A stretch of 6,794 nucleotides of DNA from a bacterium (lineage in GTDB: Bacteria; Patescibacteriota; Gracilibacteria; JAUYGZ01). Where the stretch lies: positions 1-6,794 of the forward strand of contig JAUYKR010000103.1 of NCBI GenBank assembly GCA_030699855.1, in the 5' to 3' direction. Positions 1 to 4,473 of the stretch are shown piece after piece. The translations under genes and the position numbers were made by a program. Each line of letters begins with the position of its first letter. Position 1 is the first letter of the stretch. The notes beneath the pieces were generated by a model. That model had not been told where the DNA came from. It saw nothing but the letters and a program-made list of their open reading frames with translations, and ran no database searches.

Positions 1-769
1 TCGATTTCTCGAGACTTCAGCCTGGACATGGTAAGCTCACCCGGTTTCGGGTCTAGTGCATGACACTTAAGCGGGCTATTAACCCTCGCTTTCACTACGG
101 CTCCGGGTATTACTCCCTTAGCCTTGCGCCATACAGCTAACTCGTTGGCCCGTTCTACAAAAAGTACACCGTCACCCCTCGATTGCTCTCGGGGCTCCGA
201 TTCTTTGTGTGCGTATAATTTCAGAATCTATTTCATCCCCCTGCCCGGGGTGCTTTTCACCTTTCCCTCGCGGTACTGGTTCACTATCGGTTACTCAACC
301 TGTTTAGGCTTGGAAGGTGGTCCTCCCAGATTCAAGCCGGATTTCACGTGTCCGACCCTACTCAGGATACTCCTACGATCACAAAAAGCTTTCGCATACG
401 GGACTATTACCCACTATGGTTCCGCTTTCCAAAGGATTCTGCTAACCTTTTATGATCGATATTGGAGTCCTACAACCCCCCCGCCGAGGCGGAGGTTTGG
501 CCTGTTCCCGGTTCGCTCGTCACTACTACGGGAATCTCTAGATTGATTTCTTTTCCTCGGCTACTGAGATATTTCAGTTCACCGAGTATCCTCTCGCATG
601 CCTATGTATTCAGCATGGAGTCTCCCGATAAATCGGAAGGGGTTATCCCATTCGGAAATCTCCGGGTCATAGCTTAAAAGACAGCTCGCCGAAGCTTATC
701 GCAGCCTATCGCGTCCTTCATCGGAGTTGAGTACCAAGGCATCCATTATACGCACTAACATCATTTTTT
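1..769 (-). rRNA. rrl: 23S ribosomal RNA, 5' portion (cut by window edge)
   Basis: Read on the minus strand, this is the first quarter of a bacterial large-subunit rRNA. Conserved blocks include GGATGCCTTGG near the 5' end, CGATGAAGGACGCG, GAAAAGAAATCAA, ACCAGTACCGCGAGGGAAAG and GGGTGACGGTGTACTTTTTG. By comparison with E. coli 23S, where GGATGCC starts 26 nt into the molecule, the mature 5' end falls near 765-769; the exact nucleotide is not determined. The left edge corresponds to roughly E. coli position 720, so the length is close to collinear and no intron or large insertion interrupts this part. One variable helix carries a run of seven G (476-482). Open reading frames across this stretch are accidental. 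The gene is not preceded by a 16S gene or tRNA; it has its own leader and promoter. Confidence 0.97.
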
Positions 770-790
770 TCATTTGTATACTCAGTTTTA

Positions 791-830
791 TCCCGACTGA
801 CAAATCTGCCGGTGAGCAGGACAGTCGGGA
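791..830 (-). other. hairpin next to the mature 23S 5' end
   Basis: On the minus strand the arms TCCCGACTG and CAGTCGGGA form a perfect 9-bp stem, and inside it CTGC/GCAG makes a 4-bp upper stem with a TCACCG loop. It lies about 20 nt upstream of the mature rRNA. Its position suggests a role in precursor folding or RNase III-type processing (inference). Normally the 23S processing stem pairs 5' and 3' flanks; the 3' flank is outside the window, so that alternative cannot be tested here. Confidence 0.6.
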
Positions 831-841
831 CCATTAACGTG

Positions 842-865
842 CGATTCCTCACAAAGGAAGAATCG
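842..865 (-). other. leader hairpin
   Basis: The arms CGATTCTTC and GAGGAATCG pair over 9 bp with one T-G wobble and a 6-nt CTTTGT loop. It sits between boxA and the large hairpin in the 23S leader. No T-run follows it, so it is not an intrinsic terminator. Confidence 0.55.
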
Positions 866-894
866 TTCTTGTATTTTTATTTTGTATTGCCGCC

Positions 895-906
895 TTGTCA
901 AAGAGC
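895..906 (-). promoter_or_regulatory. boxA-like rRNA antitermination site
   Basis: The minus strand reads GCTCTTTGACAA, one mismatch from the E. coli rrn boxA core GCTCTTTAACAA. In rrn operons boxA RNA recruits NusB/NusE and the antitermination complex so that polymerase resists Rho on untranslated RNA. Its place in the leader of an rRNA gene, with a hairpin just upstream, supports the call. The same letters contain TTGACA, but no matching -10 lies at the right distance, so I prefer boxA over a second promoter. Confidence 0.7.
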
Positions 907-920
907 GATGCAAAGCTCAA

Positions 921-940
921 CTCGGTTAATAAAAACCGAG
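921..940 (-). other. boxB-like hairpin upstream of boxA
   Basis: The minus strand shows CTCGGTT-TTTATT-AACCGAG: a perfect 7-bp stem and 6-nt loop, ending 14 nt before boxA. E. coli rrn leaders have the same order (boxB hairpin, then boxA). No T-tract follows, which argues against a terminator. The antitermination role is inferred from position. Confidence 0.55.
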
Positions 941-1039
941 CTAGGAAAACCGCCTGTTGACACTTAAAAAAGCACAACTGGAGCGGTTCTTGACCCTATA
1001 AGAGTAGTCCAAGCAGGAAAACTCCATCAGAGCAGGAAC

Positions 1040-1068
1040 AGTTTAAAGATAGCGGTGGGTGCTGTCAA
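1040..1068 (-). promoter_or_regulatory. 23S rRNA promoter (sigma70-type)
   Basis: On the minus strand there is a perfect -35 TTGACA (1068-1063), a 17-nt spacer and a -10 TAAACT (1045-1040), predicting a start near 1033. The core TTGACAGC-N15-TAAACTG is shared with the promoter of the neighbouring regulator gene. It begins only 21 bp past the regulator's stop codon. It is a strong consensus match, as expected for an rRNA gene, and implies that this 23S is transcribed without a 16S upstream. Confidence 0.8.
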
Positions 1069-1088
1069 CGCATTTTTAGTATCAGACG

Positions 1089-1901
1089 CTATTTTCCACA
1101 GCCTCGCCAGGCCAGCTCAAAAATTGCCCTCTGGGTAGCGGAAATCTCCAGCGATTCGACGATGACCCCATGAAGCCGGTCGCCTTTGAGCGACATAATG
1201 GCCACCTTATCGCCGTAGATACTGATTTCCGCGTCAAAGCGAAATTCCAGATCCTTGGGCATGATTCGCACCAGTGCCAGAAGGCGTTTTGCCGATTTTA
1301 TATACCGACGGGAGGCGGACGTATCGGGAAAAATACCCCTGATTTGGATTTTAAGCCGTCGCCGCTCCTCGATGTAGTGATCTAAATAATCCCTCAGTTC
1401 ATCGGAAACCTGGGGGGCGGAGGAATAGGCATATTTGACCCGCTGTTCTTTGGCCAATTGCCCCAGAACCTCCAGAGTGTCCTGATAGATATTTTTGATC
1501 CCCTCTACGCCTTCGAAATACTTAACCTTGGGGGCCATCACCAGTTCTCCGGTCAAAGACTTCAACTGGGGCATCATCTCCCGGACGAGCTTCAGATTTG
1601 CTTCGGCATGATCCCTCTGTTCCCGGGCGTACCGCTCAAGCATCTGCGTGGAAACCGGGGCATATTGCTGAATGCCATTTTTCTCGACCAAGCTCACCAA
1701 ACCCTTGTTCATCAAAGTTTCCAAAGCGGCATAAGCCGTGGTGCGAGTGACTTCTGCCTTACGCGCGACGACACTGACAGGATTCGCGCCGACTTCCAAG
1801 AGAGTGATGAAAAGCTTTGCTTCATTTTCGCTCAGGCCGAGCAGCCCCAGCTGCGAAATGAGTTCGTTTGTCAACACCGCTCGACAAGTAAGTTGGTACA
1901 A
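1089..1901 (-). CDS. TrmB-family transcriptional regulator
   Basis: This is a DNA-binding regulator of the TrmB family: an N-terminal winged helix-turn-helix (about residues 12-82, with LGLSENEAKLFITLLEVG and the helix TRTTAYAALETLMNKGLV), a helical linker (about 86-118), and a C-terminal sensor-like domain (about 124-270, with KVKYFEGVEGIKNIYQDTL, EISIYGDKVAIMSLKG and ATQRAIFELAW). That C-terminal wording is typical of the many TrmB proteins in Patescibacteria. Archaeal members sense sugars; the ligand here is unknown. The stop is TAG. The start is uncertain: the longest frame begins with TTG at 1901, but the predicted transcript starts near 1907, leaving almost no leader. GTG at 1877 or TTG at 1874 (weak GAG 5 nt before it) fits the family N-terminus better. 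It lies downstream of and co-directional with ilvC, and carries a copy of the inverted repeat seen before ilvC. Confidence 0.87.
   Translation of the reverse strand: MYQLTCRAVLTNELISQLGLLGLSENEAKLFITLLEVGANPVSVVARKAEVTRTTAYAALETLMNKGLVSLVEKNGIQQYAPVSTQMLERYAREQRDHAEANLKLVREMMPQLKSLTGELVMAPKVKYFEGVEGIKNIYQDTLEVLGQLAKEQRVKYAYSSAPQVSDELRDYLDHYIEERRRLKIQIRGIFPDTSASRRYIKSAKRLLALVRIMPKDLEFRFDAEISIYGDKVAIMSLKGDRLHGVIVESLEISATQRAIFELAWRGCGK
1868..1887. promoter_or_regulatory. candidate operator, copy 2 (regulator 5' end)
   Basis: The plus strand reads TTGTCA-N8-CGACAA, a 20-bp imperfect inverted repeat with the same arm sequence and spacing as the one upstream of ilvC. It lies about 20-39 nt downstream of the predicted regulator transcription start and overlaps the likely GTG/TTG start codons. 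A protein bound here would block transcription, so autorepression is the natural inference. A manual scan of TGTC occurrences found no third copy. Confidence 0.45.
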
Positions 1902-1913
1902 GCTGATAAAACC

Positions 1914-1942
1914 AGTTTATTCAGACAATAATAAGCTGTCAA
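1914..1942 (-). promoter_or_regulatory. promoter of the TrmB-family regulator
   Basis: The minus strand has a perfect -35 TTGACA (1942-1937), a 17-nt spacer and a -10 TAAACT (1919-1914), predicting a start near 1907. It lies in the 67-bp gap after ilvC, so the regulator can be expressed apart from ilvC; read-through from ilvC is also possible because no terminator is visible between them. Confidence 0.75.
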
Positions 1943-1968
1943 ATTGAATCATCAGATCACTCTGTCGC

Positions 1969-3027
1969 TCATTTTTTAGCAGACTGATTCTCCGGACGAA
2001 GCTCGCGGACTTTTTGCCCGGTTTGCCACATCTCACTCTCTCGAATCAGTCGCAGCTCCTCTTCTAGTTTTACCCGATAATCCGGCTGGCCGTTTCGATC
2101 GAGAGTGATTTGGGCTTCGTTTCCGCTGGCCACACTCTCGTAGAGTTGGTCAAACACCGGCGCTACCGCGTCGCGAAATTTGTTCTTCCAGTCGAGCGCG
2201 CCGCGCTGGGCGGTGGTGGAACAATTGGCAAACATCCAATCCATGCCATTGCGACCGATGAGGGGGTACAGACTTTGAGTGGCCTCTTCCACGGTTTCGT
2301 TGAAGGCTTCGCTGGGGGAATGCCCCTCGGCTCGCAATTTGTTGTACTGAGCCTCCATGACTCCGGCAATCGCCCCCATCAGCACTCCCCGCTCGCCAGT
2401 CAGATCGCTGAACACTTCTTTTTCGAAGGTGGTGGGAAACAGATACCCGCAACCCACTGCAATTCCCATCGCCCTCACCTTATCCTGAGCTTTACCCGAA
2501 ACATCCTGAAACACCGCGAAGCTGCCATTGATACCGCTGCCGTTGAGAAAATTCTCGCGCACCGACCTACCGGAACCCTTGGGGGCCACCAAAATCACAT
2601 CGATATTTTCGGGAGGAATCACACCGGTGCGTTCTTTGTAGGTTACAGAAAATCCGTGAGAAAAATACAGTGCCTTTCCCTGCGTGAGAAAAGGCTTAAG
2701 CGTGGGCCAAAAAGCTTTTTGACCAGCATCGGAAAGAAGAAACTCGATGATCGTTCCCTTCTCTGCCGCCTCTTCCAGGGAAAAAAGAGTCCTCCCCGGA
2801 ACCCAGCCATCGGCTATCGCCTTGTCCCAGGAAGGGGTCCCTTCGCGCTGGCCGACGATGACGTTGATACCGTTATCACGCAAATTTAACGATTGCCCGG
2901 GACCCTGGACGCCGTAGCCGAGCACGGCCACAACTTCGTGCTGGAGAACCTGCTGTGCCTTGGAAAGGGGAAATTCATCGCGGGTGACGACATCCTCCGT
3001 CACTCCGCCAAAATTGATATGGGCCAT
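1969..3027 (-). CDS. ilvC: ketol-acid reductoisomerase (NADP(+))
   Basis: IlvC converts acetolactate or acetohydroxybutyrate to the 2,3-dihydroxy acid by Mg-dependent alkyl migration and NAD(P)H reduction, the second common step of valine/isoleucine synthesis, in the cytoplasm. The 352-residue length fits class I (single knotted domain). The Rossmann fingerprint is GYGVQGPG (37-44), followed by GQR (59-61), whose Arg61 would suit NADPH (inference). Expected active-site residues are present: His124 (FSHGF), Lys150 (APKGSG), Asp208 and Glu212 (SDLTGERG), Glu244/Glu248 (FNETVEEATQSL) and Ser270 (ANCSTTAQRG). The wording resembles Bacteroidetes-type enzymes (MAHINFGG start, VTRDEFPL). The ATG start follows a weak AGG 8 nt upstream and matches the family N-terminus; the stop is TGA. 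It appears complete and functional. Its partner ilvD is encoded nearby on the other strand. Confidence 0.97.
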   Translation of the reverse strand: MAHINFGGVTEDVVTRDEFPLSKAQQVLQHEVVAVLGYGVQGPGQSLNLRDNGINVIVGQREGTPSWDKAIADGWVPGRTLFSLEEAAEKGTIIEFLLSDAGQKAFWPTLKPFLTQGKALYFSHGFSVTYKERTGVIPPENIDVILVAPKGSGRSVRENFLNGSGINGSFAVFQDVSGKAQDKVRAMGIAVGCGYLFPTTFEKEVFSDLTGERGVLMGAIAGVMEAQYNKLRAEGHSPSEAFNETVEEATQSLYPLIGRNGMDWMFANCSTTAQRGALDWKNKFRDAVAPVFDQLYESVASGNEAQITLDRNGQPDYRVKLEEELRLIRESEMWQTGQKVRELRPENQSAKK

Positions 3028-3057
3028 AATTTATACCTAAGTACATTACAATGATGA

Positions 3058-3085
3058 AGTATACACAAAAAAATATTGCCTACAA
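3058..3085 (-). promoter_or_regulatory. putative ilvC promoter
   Basis: The minus strand has TTGTAG (3085-3080), a 16-nt AT-rich spacer and TATACT (3063-3058), giving a start near 3051 and a leader of about 24 nt. The -35 box is a weak 4/6 match, which is usual for promoters that need an activator. The inverted repeat at 3093-3112 ends 7 bp upstream of the -35 box. Confidence 0.5.
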
Positions 3086-3092
3086 AGAACTT

Positions 3093-3112
3093 ATGTCGAA
3101 TATCTCCGACAT
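3093..3112. promoter_or_regulatory. candidate operator, copy 1 (ilvC upstream)
   Basis: The plus strand reads ATGTCG-N8-CGACAT, a perfect 6-bp-arm inverted repeat of 20 bp, centred about 50 nt upstream of the predicted ilvC start. The arms and spacing match the repeat at the 5' end of the TrmB-like gene (TGTCR-N8-CGACA shared). The position just above a weak -35 box suits an activator (inference). Confidence 0.5.
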
Positions 3113-3128
3113 CAAGGGATACTTGATG
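3110..3128. repeat. short inverted repeat upstream of ilvC
   Basis: CATCAAG-GGATA-CTTGATG on the plus strand is a perfect 7-bp-arm inverted repeat that shares its first three bases with the candidate operator. It lies between the end of the 3180-4349 gene and the ilvC promoter. It could be a second protein-binding site or an RNA hairpin after the upstream gene; no T-run follows on the minus strand, so it is not a standard terminator. Confidence 0.45.
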
Positions 3129-3141
3129 AACAAGAACCAAG

Positions 3142-3155
3142 TTGTATATATACAA
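3142..3155. repeat. 14-bp perfect palindrome
   Basis: TTGTATATATACAA is its own reverse complement. It lies 25-38 bp past the stop codon of the upstream minus-strand gene and about 90 bp upstream of the predicted ilvC start. A binding site is possible, but alternating TA runs also make such palindromes by chance in AT-rich spacers. Confidence 0.35.
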
Positions 3156-3179
3156 AGTAAATAATAGGTACCATGGCAA

Positions 3180-4349
3180 TCAAAGACCCCATTCCTTCTC
3201 CATGCGAGCAATGGCACGATCTCTCTTGTCTAATTTCTTGAGCTCCTCAAACACGCGATCGTATGAGGGCACTTTGATTTCAACTACCGTCAGTCCACGC
3301 TCACCATCACGGGCTGCTTTTTTATAATCATGAGCACCTCCATAAACCATGACTGCCATACTCGGACCTCCTTTGGTTGCGAGACGGTCACAAATGATAC
3401 TGAGTGCGTGTTCTTCGCGTTTTTTAAGGAGCAATTCAAGATTCGCGAGATACATATCTAAGTTCCCAAATATGTCATCAGGTTCAAGCCCTTCAATACG
3501 CGCAATACGCCTTTCGGAGAGCCTCAATTCCTGGACGACCAAACGATAGTTGAGAATCTGATCACGATAATTACTGAATTCTGATATTTTCTGCCTCGTC
3601 AGTATTGCAAGAGTATCGAGGAGCTCTTGGTATTCACGCCGTTGACTCTCATCTTGTGGTGGGCCGCCATTAGCGTCTTCCAGCTGGGGAGTGCTCCTAT
3701 GCACAAATTGAGCGACATGGATAAGCCCCCATTTGAGCGAGTCAATTATTTCTTGTTCCAGGGGAATGATATTCCTGTCGGCAAATTGAACAATGTCCAC
3801 AAGCTTCTGGAGAGATGCGCCTTCCTGCTCAGCTTTTAGAATGAGGGAGTGTAGCTCTTGTAATTGTTGCAGCATGGATTCCAGCATCCTCAATGCCTCT
3901 CGAGACCTTTGATAGATGAACCCGCCTGATTCCGGAACAATTCCCACAGCTGCTTCCATAAACACAGTTGTGATTTCATGCTTCTCCTTAAACCAGCGAA
4001 TGATTATTTCGATTTCGTCGTGCAGCGGCATCAGTGCTGCGATCACATCAGGTCTTATACAACTCACGATTCTTCCAATGTCGAGATCTCCTGATTCCAG
4101 GCGTCTCACAGCCATTGGGTCTAAATGCGCTTGACGCACATGTACCAAGAGAGAGGGCGAATCAGGAACTTCCATTAAGGATACTTCCCCGATTGGGAGA
4201 CTTCCTGCTACTTCCCGACCCAGCCGTGCGCCATTCCCAGCGTCTGAAGGAAGTGGTGGGAGATCTTCAACACGGATCGTTGTGGAATTGGGCTCTTGGC
4301 TAGAGGACATATCGTGACGCATGTAGGTGATTTGTCCGCTGTTTTCCAT
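3180..4349 (-). CDS. uncharacterised protein with divergent TraB/ChaN-like domain
   Basis: I do not recognise this as a named protein. Numbered from the longest frame (TTG at 4421, 413 residues), it has an acidic/proline-rich N-terminus, a strand with RQAH (96-99), a hydrophobic strand ending in Glu156 (ITTVFMEA), a long helical middle (about 172-345, heptad-like stretches such as LESMLQQLQELHSLIL), then Arg335 in LLKKREEHALSI and VMVYGGAHDY (357-366). N-terminal xxxH, an acidic residue, an Arg before the end and a final GxxH is the pattern of TraB/ChaN/EreA-type domains, so I infer a divergent member; the function is unknown. No signal peptide or membrane segment is convincing. The predicted promoter (4372-4400) excludes the first in-frame starts; ATG at 4349 is the first after the predicted start site, with ATG at 4322 and 4310 as alternatives. 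No good Shine-Dalgarno precedes any of them. The gene is visibly more AT-rich than ilvC and ilvD. Confidence 0.75.
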   Translation of the reverse strand: MENSGQITYMRHDMSSSQEPNSTTIRVEDLPPLPSDAGNGARLGREVAGSLPIGEVSLMEVPDSPSLLVHVRQAHLDPMAVRRLESGDLDIGRIVSCIRPDVIAALMPLHDEIEIIIRWFKEKHEITTVFMEAAVGIVPESGGFIYQRSREALRMLESMLQQLQELHSLILKAEQEGASLQKLVDIVQFADRNIIPLEQEIIDSLKWGLIHVAQFVHRSTPQLEDANGGPPQDESQRREYQELLDTLAILTRQKISEFSNYRDQILNYRLVVQELRLSERRIARIEGLEPDDIFGNLDMYLANLELLLKKREEHALSIICDRLATKGGPSMAVMVYGGAHDYKKAARDGERGLTVVEIKVPSYDRVFEELKKLDKRDRAIARMEKEWGL

Positions 4350-4371
4350 GATATTGAATAAACAAAAGAAC

Positions 4372-4400
4372 ATTGTAGTATCATTCTTCCAATATATCAA
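4372..4400 (-). promoter_or_regulatory. promoter of the TraB/ChaN-like gene
   Basis: The minus strand has TTGATA (4400-4395), a 17-nt spacer and TACAAT (4377-4372), each 5/6 to consensus. The predicted start is near 4365, about 16 nt before ATG 4349. The site decides against the longer reading frame, since starts at 4421, 4412 and 4373 would not be in the message. Confidence 0.65.
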
Positions 4401-4401
4401 C

Positions 4402-4431
4402 TTGAATGACATACTCAGCAAGTTCTAGAGT
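4402..4431 (+). promoter_or_regulatory. putative ilvD promoter
   Basis: The plus strand has TTGAAT (4402-4407), an 18-nt spacer and TAGAGT (4426-4431), each 4/6 to consensus, giving a start near 4438 and a leader of about 35 nt. Its -35 box is 1 bp from the -35 box of the divergent gene. This is a weak match, but the best in the 124 bp between the two genes. Confidence 0.4.
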
Positions 4432-4473
4432 AAAGTGGACCATTCAAAATCCCAATTACGATAAAAACTTTCC

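Larger units (their letters stand above)
770..1033 (-). other. 23S rRNA leader (precursor region)
   Basis: This stretch separates the inferred transcription start (about 1033) from the mature 23S 5' end and contains no gene. In transcript order it holds a hairpin (940-921), a boxA-like antitermination site (906-895), a second hairpin (865-842), and a third, larger hairpin (830-791) ending about 20 nt before the mature 23S. I checked it for tRNA genes, which often sit before 23S in linked operons, and found none. The order hairpin-boxA recalls the boxB-boxA order of E. coli rrn leaders. Its boundaries depend on the predicted start and are approximate. Confidence 0.7.

Noticed and set aside
124..677. 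Open reading frames of 140 and 71 codons on the plus strand
   Set aside because: They lie antisense within well-conserved 23S rRNA and have no protein-like pattern.
880..900. Second promoter in the 23S leader based on TTGACA within boxA
   Set aside because: No acceptable -10 hexamer lies 15-19 nt downstream; the surrounding bases match boxA better.
921..940. Intrinsic terminator in the 23S leader
   Set aside because: The stem is good, but no T-run follows on either strand.
2110..2889. 259-codon plus-strand frame
   Set aside because: It is the antisense shadow of ilvC; the minus-strand frame has every IlvC motif.
2970..3043. Short upstream ORF starting at an ATG 15 nt before the ilvC start and overlapping it out of frame (24 codons)
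   Set aside because: There is no ribosome binding site and no run of Val/Leu/Ile codons as expected of an attenuation leader peptide.
3027..3182. In-frame continuation past the TGA of the 3180-4349 gene (about 60 open codons), hinting at TGA recoding
   Set aside because: The stretch is AT-rich non-coding DNA holding the ilvC promoter, and ilvC itself ends at a TGA exactly where the family ends, so TGA is a stop here.
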